A DNA stretch of 64,000 nt from Pseudomonadota bacterium (GTDB taxonomy: Bacteria; Pseudomonadota; Alphaproteobacteria; Acetobacterales; Acetobacteraceae): assembly GCA_021805565.1 (NCBI GenBank), contig JAJZFA010000021.1, positions 1-64,000 of the forward strand. Reading direction: 5' to 3'. The notes below the pieces were generated by a model. It searched no databases, was not told the DNA's origin, and worked only from the letters and a program-made list of their open reading frames with translations. Position 1 is the first letter of the stretch, and every line of letters starts with the position of its first letter. Shown here in pieces: positions 25,839 to 34,580 of this stretch. The position numbers and the translations under genes are program-made.

Positions 25839-27166
25839 CCGACTACCTGACCCTTGTTTCCGATCTGATTCGTCAGGCCCGGATCGCCGGGGCCGACGCC
25901 GCCGATGCGGTGCTGGTGAACGGCACCTCGCTGTCGGTCGCGTCCCGGCAAGGCAAAATCGAACACCTGGAACGGTCGGAAGGCCGCGATCTGGGCCTGC
26001 GCGTGTTTGTCGGCAAACGGGCCGCGATCGTGTCGTCGTCGTCGCTCGACCCCGCCGGTTTCCGCGGCCTGATCGAACGCGCCCTGGCAATGGCCAAGGT
26101 GGTTCCAGAAGACCCGTTCACCGGGCTGGCCGAGACCTGGGCGCCGCCGGAGACAACCGGCCTGGATATGGCGGATCCGGCCGAACCCACGCCAGACGCC
26201 CTTGCCGCCCGCGCCGCCGCCGCCGAGGACGCGGCGTTTTCGGTACCCGGAATCACCAATTCCGAGGGCGCCGAAGCCGGGTATGGCCGCACCGAGGTGG
26301 TTCTGGTCACTTCGGCCGGGTTCGCCGGACACCGGATCGGCACCAGCCATTCGATCTCCGCCACCGCGCTGGCCGGTAACGGGACCGCGATGCAGCGGGA
26401 CTACGATTATGACAGCAAGGTCTATTTCGCCGACCTGGACGACCCCGCGAGGATCGGCAAAAGCGCCGGCGAGCGGGCGATTGCCCGGCTCAATCCCATC
26501 CGCCCGAAAACCGCCCGCTTGCCTGTCGTCTTCGACCCGCGGGTGGCCGGCGGTCTGCTGGGGCATCTCGCCGGAGCGATCAACGGCGGCAGCGTCGCCC
26601 GCGGCACCAGTTTCCTGAAGGACAAATTGCACAGCCGCATTTTTGCCGCCGGAATTAACATCCACGACGATCCGCGCCGGATTCGGGGCCTGCGATCCAG
26701 GGCGTTCGATGGCGAAGGGACGCCGACCCGGGCACGCGCCCTGATCCAGGATGGCATACTGACGACCTGGCTGCTCGACAGCCGGTCCGCCCGGCAGTTG
26801 GGCATGACGTCCACCGGCCATGCATCCAGGGGAACCAGCGGACCCCCGTCGCCGTCGGCCACCAACCTGTATCTCGCGGCCGGCACATTAACGCCGCAAG
26901 CCCTGATGGCCGATATCCAGGAAGGTCTGTATATAACAGAAATGATCGGCATGGGTGTGAATGGCGTAACCGGCGATTACAGCCGTGGCGCGGCCGGATT
27001 CATGATCCGCGGCGGCGTGCTGGCCGAACCGGTGGCCGAGGTCACCGTGGCCGGCAATTTGCCCGAGATGTTCGCCAATATGGTGCCGGCATCCGACCTT
27101 GTGTTCCGGCGCGGAACCGATTCACCCACCGTACGGATCGATTGCCTGACCATGGCGGGCGGTTAA
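25835..27166 (+). CDS. pmbA: TldD/PmbA-family protein, PmbA (TldE) subunit (443 aa)
   Basis: PmbA/TldE forms a heterodimer with TldD; the complex is a metalloprotease that processes small ribosomal peptides such as microcins and pyrroloquinoline precursors. The PmbA type is shown by the absence of the HExxxH zinc motif found in TldD. Family blocks include RQGKIEHLERSEGRDLGLRV, LPVVFDPRVAGGLLGHLAGA, INIHDDPRRIRGLRSRAFDGEG and MGVNGVTGDYSRGAAGFMI. GGAGGA lies about 10 bases before the ATG. No tldD is in the window, so the partner is encoded elsewhere. The gene ends 21 bases from the convergent tadD. Confidence 0.9.
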   Translation: MTDYLTLVSDLIRQARIAGADAADAVLVNGTSLSVASRQGKIEHLERSEGRDLGLRVFVGKRAAIVSSSSLDPAGFRGLIERALAMAKVVPEDPFTGLAETWAPPETTGLDMADPAEPTPDALAARAAAAEDAAFSVPGITNSEGAEAGYGRTEVVLVTSAGFAGHRIGTSHSISATALAGNGTAMQRDYDYDSKVYFADLDDPARIGKSAGERAIARLNPIRPKTARLPVVFDPRVAGGLLGHLAGAINGGSVARGTSFLKDKLHSRIFAAGINIHDDPRRIRGLRSRAFDGEGTPTRARALIQDGILTTWLLDSRSARQLGMTSTGHASRGTSGPPSPSATNLYLAAGTLTPQALMADIQEGLYITEMIGMGVNGVTGDYSRGAAGFMIRGGVLAEPVAEVTVAGNLPEMFANMVPASDLVFRRGTDSPTVRIDCLTMAGG

Positions 27167-27187
27167 GACCGCCGGTCGGTCGCACGC

Positions 27188-28285
27188 TCACGAATCGAAC
27201 GCCGAACATCCGGCGATGGCTGGACGCAACACGTCGCAGACACTCGCTGCCCGCGCGACATCGGGGAATCCCGACGCCTTCACTCGCCAGATGATATGGC
27301 CATGCCGTTCGACGGTGGAAAACACCGGCTTACGGCCATTCAGAATTTCGGGGAACCGCTGCGACAGTTCCCGCCACTTGTCGCGCGCCGCCATTTCGGA
27401 ATCCAACTCGCCCAATTCGATCATCGCCCGGTGTTCGGGCGATGGGGGCGCCGCGATGGGGTCCGCCGCGGGGCTGGCAACCGGCAGGGCGGCTGTCCGC
27501 ACGGGAACCGGCGCGGCGGGTGCGAGTTGCGCGAGCGGTGCGCGGCCATCGCCAGGCAGGCCGCCCCTGGCCATCGTCAGCGCATCGAGCGCGGACGGGA
27601 TGTCGTTCGCCGCCAGGGTCGTGGACAGAATGCGCTCCGCCGCCTGCCGCTGGCCCGCCATCGCCAGCACGGCGGCATAGTCTTGTTTGATCTTGGCCGT
27701 GGCATCCTGCGCATCGGCCAGCGGCTGGATCACCCGTATGGCATCCATACCTTGTCCGCGCATGGCCAGGCACAGCGCCAGATTGACCTGCGCGGCGGTC
27801 ATGTTGGGCTGTATGGTAATCGCGCTGCGATACGCCGCTTCCGCCGCCACATGATGGCCCTGTAAATCGCGCGCGATGCCAAGGTTGTTCAGCGCGATGG
27901 CACTGTGGCTGTCTTGTTTCAATGCGGCCTCGAAGGCCGCCTCGGCGGCGGCCGGATCGACGGGAAGTTCCACCCGCCCAAGCGCGACCAGCGCCCGTGC
28001 GTTATCCGGCTGCATCGATACGGCCCGGTGCAAACTTTCGCGGGCCTGATCCAACTGGCCGAGATCGGTCAGGGCCTGCCCGCGACGCACCAGCGCATCC
28101 GCATCGGCGGGCTGTTTGGCCAGCACTTCGTCGCTCAGGCGTAACGCCACGTCCGGGCTGCCGGCATTCAACGCAATATCGGCGATATTTCCGTTCGCCT
28201 TGCGCGAGGCCTCGGGGGACGCACCGACGCCGCACGCGCCGAGGAGCAGCGCAGCCAGAACGGGAACCTGTTTAACTAAACGCAT
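27188..28285 (-). CDS. tadD: TadD-like TPR lipoprotein of the Flp pilus system (365 aa)
   Basis: A lipoprotein signal with lipobox LLGAC puts the protein on the periplasmic side of a membrane. Residues 35-230 hold about five tetratricopeptide repeats (QPADADALVRRGQALTDLGQ, ALNNLGIARDLQGHHVAAEA and relatives). A Pro/Ala-rich linker leads to a C-terminal domain with RHGHIIWRVKASGFPDVA and an ending in CSAFDS that resembles SPOR-type folds. In Tad systems TadD is needed for secretin assembly. It overlaps the end of tadC by 14 bases and is the last gene of the run. The SPOR-like tail is longer than in the classical TadD. Confidence 0.88.
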   Translation of the reverse strand: MRLVKQVPVLAALLLGACGVGASPEASRKANGNIADIALNAGSPDVALRLSDEVLAKQPADADALVRRGQALTDLGQLDQARESLHRAVSMQPDNARALVALGRVELPVDPAAAEAAFEAALKQDSHSAIALNNLGIARDLQGHHVAAEAAYRSAITIQPNMTAAQVNLALCLAMRGQGMDAIRVIQPLADAQDATAKIKQDYAAVLAMAGQRQAAERILSTTLAANDIPSALDALTMARGGLPGDGRAPLAQLAPAAPVPVRTAALPVASPAADPIAAPPSPEHRAMIELGELDSEMAARDKWRELSQRFPEILNGRKPVFSTVERHGHIIWRVKASGFPDVARAASVCDVLRPAIAGCSAFDS

Positions 28286-29213
28286 GGGCCACCTGTGTGA
28301 CGGCGGGACCGCCGATTACGAGGAAAACGCAAGGCAGATTGAAAACCACCATTGGCAAGGTCAGCAGCACCGACAGCCGGGCGGCCCTCGCCTCGAACCG
28401 GGTGATGAGTTCGGTTCGCAGTTCCGCCGCCAGGCCGCGCAGCGCGTCGGTCAGCGGTGTTCCGTACTGGGCCGATTGCAGCAGCGTCGTCGCCAGCCGC
28501 CTCGCACTTTCCACGCCGCACCGATTGCCCAGATTGGTCAGCGGAATTTTGCTGTCGGTCATCATCTGCAATTCGTTGGCCGTGCGCGCCAGTTCCAGTG
28601 CGATCGCACGATGCGAATAGCGAAGTTCCTGCGCCACCCGCACGATGCTGGTGCCCATGCCAAGGCCGGCCTGTGCACAAATCACCATCATGTCGAGCGC
28701 ATCCGGCAGTTCATTCCGTATCTTGGTCATGTGACTGTCGCGCAGCTTGCGGACGATCATGTCCGGAGCAACCAAACCAACGACCAGGCTGCCGGCGCAG
28801 GCGATCGACTGCGTGGAAAACACCGCCTGTAGCTCATCGGTAATCACCCACATGGCGGCAGGCAGCGCCATCATCAGAAGGATTTTCGTGCCGACGAAAA
28901 TCCGCAGGGCCGAACTGCCTGTCTGGCCGCCATTGCGCAGTGTCGCCTCCAGATCGTTCCGAGTTCTTTCGGATAACAGACCCAGCCGCAATACCTGATC
29001 GCCAATCCCGGATACCAGCCTGATGGCGATCGTCCGGACACTGTCCACCGCCGGCGCTTCTCCCGCCCCACCGCCGCGCCCCCGCCCGTGAAGCCCCGCG
29101 AACCGCTCGGTAAGCCGGCGATCGGCTTGCACTCGATTGAAAAACATTCCTCCGCCGACGATCAGCGGCAGAATGCAAAGTCCGGCTGCAAGTGCGAGAT
29201 ATTGCGCGTTCAT
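28272..29213 (-). CDS. tadC: TadC inner-membrane platform protein (313 aa)
   Basis: A type II secretion F-domain protein, the second platform subunit of the Flp pilus machine. It has an N-terminal membrane segment (ALAAGLCILPLIVGGGMFF), a middle cytosolic domain, and the F domain with LPDALDMMVICAQAGLGMGTSI, LELARTANELQ, and a last hydrophobic hairpin ending near LPCVFLVIGGPAV. Its ATG overlaps the tadB stop (ATGA), so the two subunits are coupled. The frame remains open upstream as a shadow of tadB. Confidence 0.92.
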   Translation of the reverse strand: MNAQYLALAAGLCILPLIVGGGMFFNRVQADRRLTERFAGLHGRGRGGGAGEAPAVDSVRTIAIRLVSGIGDQVLRLGLLSERTRNDLEATLRNGGQTGSSALRIFVGTKILLMMALPAAMWVITDELQAVFSTQSIACAGSLVVGLVAPDMIVRKLRDSHMTKIRNELPDALDMMVICAQAGLGMGTSIVRVAQELRYSHRAIALELARTANELQMMTDSKIPLTNLGNRCGVESARRLATTLLQSAQYGTPLTDALRGLAAELRTELITRFEARAARLSVLLTLPMVVFNLPCVFLVIGGPAVTQVAHAFS

Positions 29214-30169
29214 GACAGGCTCTTTTTCACGATCATTTTCATGGCACCAATGCCGCAGAACAGACAAACGATCGCGGCGATCAGCAGTTTGTTGCCAAAC
29301 GCATCGGTAAACAGCAACGCCATATACTCTGGATTGAGAAAGCCCATCGCACTGCCGATCACGATCGGCAGGCCGGACAGCACGTAGATGCTGGTGCGGG
29401 CTTCCGACGCAAGCGCATGTCCGCGCTCTTTCACGGCCACCCGCCGGCGGATCATATCGGCAAGGTTCTCCAGCGTGCTGCTGAGGGCGCCACCCGCCTT
29501 GCTTTGCAACGTCAGCGCGGTGGCGAAGAAACGATATTCGGCCAGATCGGCATGCCGAGCCATCTGCAATATGGCTTTGTCCAAAGGCTCCCCTATCGAA
29601 AGTTGGCTTGCCAGAAGCGCGAATTCCAGCGACGTGGGGCTGGGTTGTTCGCGCGCGATAATGTGGATCGCCTCGGTCACCGGAACGCCGACCCGCACCG
29701 AACGGACGATCATCATCAGGGCGTCGGGAAATTGCACCATCAGCTTCTCCCGTCGCTTCGACCGGAACTGACCGAACACAACCCGGCTGCCAATGACGCA
29801 ACCGGCCGGAACCCCCAGCCAGGCGATGGGGCCGACCAGCATCATGGCGGCGGAGGAAGCGATCTGGGACAGAACCGCCGCGCCGCCGACGATGACCCAC
29901 CACGGCACGGGGGCGATCTCGGGACGTTCCAGATCGATACCGAACACCGAAGCGGCCCGCACCTTGAAAGAGGTTTCCGGTCCGGCCTGCTTGGCGAACA
30001 GCCGGATATCGATCGTCTGAGCGCGCATATGTTTTTGCAATACGGTGTCGCGGCGCTGCAACAGACGCTTTTCCAGCACCTGCGCCCTGGATACCAGCAG
30101 GCCGCTGAATCCGAACCCGATCAGGATCAGCAGGCCCGCGCAGATCAGGACGATCGGCTGCGCGATCAT
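29210..30169 (-). CDS. tadB: TadB inner-membrane platform protein (319 aa)
   Basis: The first platform subunit of the Flp pilus machine, thought to couple the CpaF ATPase to pilin polymerisation. It has a first membrane segment (IVLICAGLLILIGFGFSG), a second pair near residues 95-135, and the F domain with QFPDALMMIVRSVRVGVPV, SQLSIGEPLDKAI, FFATALTLQSKAGGALSSTL and a closing membrane hairpin. Length and order match TadB. ATG 30169 overlaps the cpaF stop (ATGA). Confidence 0.92.
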   Translation of the reverse strand: MIAQPIVLICAGLLILIGFGFSGLLVSRAQVLEKRLLQRRDTVLQKHMRAQTIDIRLFAKQAGPETSFKVRAASVFGIDLERPEIAPVPWWVIVGGAAVLSQIASSAAMMLVGPIAWLGVPAGCVIGSRVVFGQFRSKRREKLMVQFPDALMMIVRSVRVGVPVTEAIHIIAREQPSPTSLEFALLASQLSIGEPLDKAILQMARHADLAEYRFFATALTLQSKAGGALSSTLENLADMIRRRVAVKERGHALASEARTSIYVLSGLPIVIGSAMGFLNPEYMALLFTDAFGNKLLIAAIVCLFCGIGAMKMIVKKSLS

Positions 30170-31518
30170 TCCGCCATCATCTCCTGCCATACCTTTTCCA
30201 GACCGAAATAGGTTAGGCGCGGTCCGAAACTGGGGGGCACCCGGCTGCGGTGATAGAGTCCCTGCAGGCGCCCATCCCGGTCCTGGCCGTTGAGTTCGAG
30301 TTTGAAAATATCGTTGATGGCGATTACGTCGCCTTCCATGCCGCAAATCTCCGACACCTGGGTTACCCGGCGTCCGCCGTCCCGCTGGCGGGCGACCTGA
30401 ACGATCAGGTCCACCGCGCCGACGATTTGCGTACGGATGGCCTGCGACGGCAGTCCCATGTGTCCCATCTGCACCATGTTCTCCACCCTGGTCAGCGCGT
30501 CGCGGGTGTTATTCGCGTGGATTGTTGACATACTGCCGTCATGGCCGGTGTTCATGGCCTGCAACATGTCGAAGGCCTCGCCGCCGCGGACCTCGCCGAT
30601 AATGATGCGGTCGGGCCGCATCCGCAAAGCGTTGCGGACCAGTTCGCGCTGATTGACCTCGCCCTTGCCTTCCAGGCTGTTCGGCCGCGTTTCCAGGCGG
30701 ACCACATGCGGCTGCTGCAACTGGAGCTCCGCGGCATCCTCGACCGTGAGTATCCGTTCGTCTTGTGCAATAAACCGCGATAGTGCGTTCATCATCGTGG
30801 TTTTGCCGGACCCGGTGCCGCCCGAAATGATAATGTTCAGCCGGCAGCGAGCGGCGATTTCCAGTGCCTTGGCGACGACGGGGGTCAGCGCACCGAATTC
30901 CACCAGTTTCGCCAGATCGATCGGTTTCTTGCTGAATTTACGGATCGACACGTACGGGCCGTCCAGCGCCAGCGGCTGAAAGACGATGTTGACGCGGGAT
31001 CCATCGGCCAGGCGCGCATCCACCATGGGGCTGGATTCATCGATGCGCCGGCCCACGGCGGCGGCGATCCGCTGGCAGATGCCGGCCAGGTGCTGCCTGT
31101 CGCGGAAGCGCACCGCGGACCGCACGGTCTTGCCCCGGCGTTCGATGAAGATGCGATCCGGACCGTTGATCATGATGTCGCTGATCGTGTCGTCCGACAG
31201 CAACGGTTCCAGCGGGCCTAGGCCGACGATGTCGTGCACCAGTTCGGTTGCCAGGCCCCGTTGTTCCCTGGCGTTCAACTGAATCCGGTTCTGCGTCGCG
31301 ATTTCCGAGATCAATTTTTCCATGTCGGTGGCCAGCCGCTCCGACGACATGCCCGCCACCGCGCCCGGTTCCAACCGGCTAAGACACAGCGACCGGATAT
31401 CGTTGATCGCCTGTGCCGACGGGCCGGTGTCGGCGACACTGTCCTCCACGACCGCAAGCTTGGGCTGGGCCTGCTGGCCGCTCCGCTTACCGAACTGGGC
31501 CGTCGCGGATGCGCTCAT
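30166..31518 (-). CDS. cpaF: CpaF/TadA secretion ATPase (450 aa)
   Basis: The hexameric traffic ATPase that powers Flp pilus assembly at the cytosolic face of the inner membrane. The Walker A loop is ISGGTGSGKTTMMNALS, preceded by the N-terminal domain with DTISDIMINGPDRIFIERRG. LTVEDAAELQLQQPHVVRLE is the Asp box, RPDRIIIGEVRGGEAFDMLQ the Walker B, and TGHDGSMSTIHANN the His box, all intact. The length is normal. The gene overlaps cpaE by ATGA at its start and tadB at its end, so stoichiometry is probably set by coupled translation. Confidence 0.95.
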   Translation of the reverse strand: MSASATAQFGKRSGQQAQPKLAVVEDSVADTGPSAQAINDIRSLCLSRLEPGAVAGMSSERLATDMEKLISEIATQNRIQLNAREQRGLATELVHDIVGLGPLEPLLSDDTISDIMINGPDRIFIERRGKTVRSAVRFRDRQHLAGICQRIAAAVGRRIDESSPMVDARLADGSRVNIVFQPLALDGPYVSIRKFSKKPIDLAKLVEFGALTPVVAKALEIAARCRLNIIISGGTGSGKTTMMNALSRFIAQDERILTVEDAAELQLQQPHVVRLETRPNSLEGKGEVNQRELVRNALRMRPDRIIIGEVRGGEAFDMLQAMNTGHDGSMSTIHANNTRDALTRVENMVQMGHMGLPSQAIRTQIVGAVDLIVQVARQRDGGRRVTQVSEICGMEGDVIAINDIFKLELNGQDRDGRLQGLYHRSRVPPSFGPRLTYFGLEKVWQEMMAE

Positions 31519-32780
31519 TTCGGCCTTCCGAAGCGCAGCCAGCGCCGCTGTTTCGATACGGGGCCGGCCGGTCCCGAGCCAGCCAGCGAATCCAACACCC
31601 CGGCCCCGGCTACGGCCTTGCCAAGCTCCGCGATCGGCTTGCGGTAGGCCGCCACCGAAACGATGGCCGGTTCGCCGAGGTTTCCAGCCAATCGCAATTG
31701 CCGGGGCATGTCCGGCAACACGACATCGACCTTGCGTTTCAGACCGTCTTCCACCTGCCGGCGGGTTAGTCCGCCCGGAAGGCCAAGGCGATTCAGCACG
31801 ATTAGCGGTGCCTGTCCGGTGGCGGGTGCGACGATGTTCAGCCGCAAGATGTCGCGCAGGCTGACCAGGCTGGGTTCCATTACCAGAACGTGCTGATGCG
31901 CCAAATCGAGCAAATCGCGATAGAGCGGCACCGGCGCGAAGGGAACATCGAGGACAATAAAATTATACCGTTTACGCAGCGCATCGACCAGCACGCCAGC
32001 CGCACCCGGCGCATAGGCCGGAACGTCAGAAACCGCACTTTCCCCGGCCAGCACGTGCAGCCGTTCGGCCGCGGGCTGGGCCGCCCGTTCGGCGAGCAGG
32101 GTGTCCATCCGCTGCGGCGATTCCAGTGCGGCCGTCAGTCCATCGCCTGGATTCAGATTGAGCAGGAACGCGGCATTGCCGCGGTACAAATCCGGATCGA
32201 CCAGCACGGTATGGTGGCGAAGCACGACCCCAAAATGCCACGCCAGATTGACGGCAATGGAACTGGCGCCGCAGCCGCCCCGCACCCCCGTCACCGCCAG
32301 GACACGGCCGCCCAGGGCAGCAGCCGAAGACGGCGCCCGGCCGGCGACGAACCCGCCGAAATGGCGGGTAACACGATCGCGCGCCAGCGGTTTGGGCAGA
32401 TAATCCGCCGCGCCGAGACCACGGGTGATTTCGCGATAGAATTCCATACTATCGAGTTCGCCGATGACCAGCACGCAGACATCCGGCTCTACCACGGTGG
32501 CGAGGTCCGCCAGCGCCTTCAGCCCTTGTTCTTCCCCACTGATATCGACAACCAGAATCTTCGGCGACGTTGTCTTCAGCATCGCCGCGTGCGCCGCCCG
32601 GATTCCGCCCCTGCGGATATCGGGCGGCTCTGGCAGCATATCCGACAATGAGGCCCGGAGAATTTGTTCCGACTCGCCGTCGGTTACAAAAGCAATCAAA
32701 TGGCGCCGGTCGTGCCGCAGCGAATTGCCGGCGCCGCCAAGCTCCATCGACCGATGGTCGAGATCGGCCGCGTTATCCAC
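31515..32780 (-). CDS. cpaE: CpaE/TadZ pilus-localisation protein (421 aa)
   Basis: CpaE/TadZ places the Flp machine at a cell pole. An N-terminal receiver-like domain (residues 25-140; SPKILVVDISGEEQGLKALA, GAADYLPKPL) is followed by a MinD/ParA-like domain. Its P-loop is VRGGCGASSIAVNLAW: the invariant lysine is replaced by Ala, as in other CpaE proteins with atypical Walker A motifs, so ATP hydrolysis is doubtful. VLVDPDLYRGNAAFLLN is the Walker B region. Start: GTG 32780 overlaps the cpaD stop and has GGGAG 6 bases upstream; ATG 32747 is the alternative. Confidence 0.9.
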   Translation of the reverse strand: MDNAADLDHRSMELGGAGNSLRHDRRHLIAFVTDGESEQILRASLSDMLPEPPDIRRGGIRAAHAAMLKTTSPKILVVDISGEEQGLKALADLATVVEPDVCVLVIGELDSMEFYREITRGLGAADYLPKPLARDRVTRHFGGFVAGRAPSSAAALGGRVLAVTGVRGGCGASSIAVNLAWHFGVVLRHHTVLVDPDLYRGNAAFLLNLNPGDGLTAALESPQRMDTLLAERAAQPAAERLHVLAGESAVSDVPAYAPGAAGVLVDALRKRYNFIVLDVPFAPVPLYRDLLDLAHQHVLVMEPSLVSLRDILRLNIVAPATGQAPLIVLNRLGLPGGLTRRQVEDGLKRKVDVVLPDMPRQLRLAGNLGEPAIVSVAAYRKPIAELGKAVAGAGVLDSLAGSGPAGPVSKQRRWLRFGRPK

Positions 32781-33132
32781 CGGCGGCTCCCGCGCTCGCG
32801 CCACCGCCGCCGCCTCCGCCGGACGAACCCCCACCCGACGAACCGCCGCTGGAAGAACTGCCGCCCGGATTTGGCAGCGGCTTCAGACGATCGGCTTCGA
32901 AGCGGATAATCGGATCGGCGGATACCGCGCCATCGACCGGTCCGCCGCCGTGGCCGCGGATCAGATCCACCGGGTTGACCACCATCGCGGCAATATTGGA
33001 TTCGTTGGTGTGACCCAACGGCTCCGCGTTCAGTTCCGCGATCATATCGGTATTTCCGTCGCAGGCCGCCAGGGTGAAGGCCAGCGCGAACAGCAGCGGC
33101 AGAACAGGGGAAATGCGCATGATGTTCCTCAT
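32773..33132 (-). CDS. cpaD: Short CpaD-like pilus lipoprotein (119 aa)
   Basis: A lipoprotein with signal LPLLFALAFTLAAC and a conserved segment HTNESNIAAMVVNPVDLIRG, which matches the end of CpaD, the outer-membrane pilotin-like partner of the CpaC secretin. Classical CpaD is about 200 residues; here the N-terminal domain is missing and only this core remains. The last 30 residues are almost pure Gly and Ser. The gene sits exactly where cpaD is expected, overlapping cpaC by ATGA and the start of cpaE. Identity rests on position plus the one motif. Confidence 0.75.
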   Translation of the reverse strand: MRNIMRISPVLPLLFALAFTLAACDGNTDMIAELNAEPLGHTNESNIAAMVVNPVDLIRGHGGGPVDGAVSADPIIRFEADRLKPLPNPGGSSSSGGSSGGGSSGGGGGGGASAGAAGG

Positions 33133-34580
33133 TGCACGATGAATCCGGCGACGCCGGGGGTCTGGGCCAGCGTCCGCGGCCCGGCGTCCGAAGACGTCCG
33201 CAGATACAGCAAGCGGTCCAGATCGCTGGAAATCGGGCCGTTGGTGGGCAGTTGCAACGCCGATGGGTCGTCCACGGGCTTGGTAACAAACGGCGTCACC
33301 AGAATAACGACCTCGGTTTCGCCACGCTGAAACTGGTCGTCGCGAAACACCTGCCCCAGGATCGGCAGGTCCGCCAGATACGGCAGGCCGTTGCGCGTGG
33401 CGTTGACCGAATCCTGCAACAACCCGCCGATGGCGAAGGTTTCGCCGCTGCCCAGTTCCACCGTGGTTTCCGCCCGCCTGACGGTCAGGGCCGGAACGAT
33501 AATGGTCGATCCGGCGGTCGTCAGGCTAGTACCGTTCTGTGTGCTGAGCGAACTGACTTCCGGCGCGACATGGATCGAAATGCGTCCGTCGCTGAACATG
33601 GTGGGCAGAAACGCGAGCGACACACCGAAATTCTTGTATTCGATCGTGACCTGCCCGAGCGCTCCGGGAACTGGAATGGGGAACTGACCGCCGACAAGGA
33701 AGCTGGCGGACTGACCGCTGATGACGGTCAGATTCGGTTCGGCCAGCATCCGCACCATGCCTTCCGTGGACAGCGCGTCGATCAGCGCGCCCGCGCCCAG
33801 GCTTCCCAGGCCATGCACCTGCGTCGGGTTTGCGGGCTGGCTATACAGTGCGACGCCACTCAAAAGCCCCGGCGTTCCGTTCAGGATACCGGACAATGCC
33901 GGCAACTTGCCGATCTGCCCCACATTCCCCAGGGCCTGCCAGCCAATGCCCAGCCCGCGCGACAATGTGCGCGACATCTCGGCGATACGCACCTGCAAGG
34001 TGATCTGAACGGACGACCGGACGGTAATCTGGTTCTCCACCAACTGCTTGTCGGTGGCGAACGCTCGGGCAACGGCGACGGACTGCGCCGCGTCCGACGG
34101 GTTTTCCACCGTTCCGCTCAACATCAGGCCGGTTGGCAAGGCTCTCACCCGCACATGGCTGCGCGGCAGCAGGCGTTGTATTTCGGCTTCCGCCCCAACG
34201 GCCCCGAACGTCGATGTCTGCACGGTGACATCGAATTGCGCCACCAGCCCGCCGGCCGAATCCAGCGCCGCGACGGTGGTGCGTCCGGCGGCGACGCCGA
34301 AGATAAACAGCGTCGTCGGGCTGGCGGGCCGGACTTCGGCAACTTTGGAATCCGCGACAAAGACATTCGTTGCGGCGGCTGGCAAGGTCAGCACGCGGCC
34401 GGTGCCGGAATCGATGACGACGGGCGACGCTGCCAGCGCGACCCCTGGCACCAACAATCCGGCGACCGCCGCGACGCGCAGCAGAACCGGCCTCAGCCGC
34501 CGCCAAAAGCCGAATGAACGGCGTGGAGTGCGATCGGAAAGCAACGCCGGTCCGGTCATTCTGGGGTGCCGCCTGAGCAT
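33129..34580 (-). CDS. cpaC: CpaC/RcpA outer-membrane secretin (483 aa)
   Basis: The ring-forming secretin through which the Flp pilus leaves the cell. A signal sequence (VLLRVAAVAGLLVPGVALAA) is followed by the BON-like and N-domains (VFVADSKVAEVRPASPTTLF), then the secretin core with ISGQSASFLVGGQFPIPVPG, VSLAFLPTM, IHVAPEVSSLS, RRAETTVELGSGETFAIGGL and the closing LPYLADLPILGQVFRDDQF and ETEVVILVTPFV. All standard blocks are present. The ATG overlaps the last base of the cpaB stop (TAATG). An upstream ATG in the same frame is the start used; MTGPALL 7 codons on is also possible. Confidence 0.93.
   Translation of the reverse strand: MLRRHPRMTGPALLSDRTPRRSFGFWRRLRPVLLRVAAVAGLLVPGVALAASPVVIDSGTGRVLTLPAAATNVFVADSKVAEVRPASPTTLFIFGVAAGRTTVAALDSAGGLVAQFDVTVQTSTFGAVGAEAEIQRLLPRSHVRVRALPTGLMLSGTVENPSDAAQSVAVARAFATDKQLVENQITVRSSVQITLQVRIAEMSRTLSRGLGIGWQALGNVGQIGKLPALSGILNGTPGLLSGVALYSQPANPTQVHGLGSLGAGALIDALSTEGMVRMLAEPNLTVISGQSASFLVGGQFPIPVPGALGQVTIEYKNFGVSLAFLPTMFSDGRISIHVAPEVSSLSTQNGTSLTTAGSTIIVPALTVRRAETTVELGSGETFAIGGLLQDSVNATRNGLPYLADLPILGQVFRDDQFQRGETEVVILVTPFVTKPVDDPSALQLPTNGPISSDLDRLLYLRTSSDAGPRTLAQTPGVAGFIVQ

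Noticed and set aside
30166-30346. Longer tadB start upstream of ATG 30169
   Set aside because: The extra residues are read through the end of cpaF and lack homology; ATGA overlap fits the rest of the operon.
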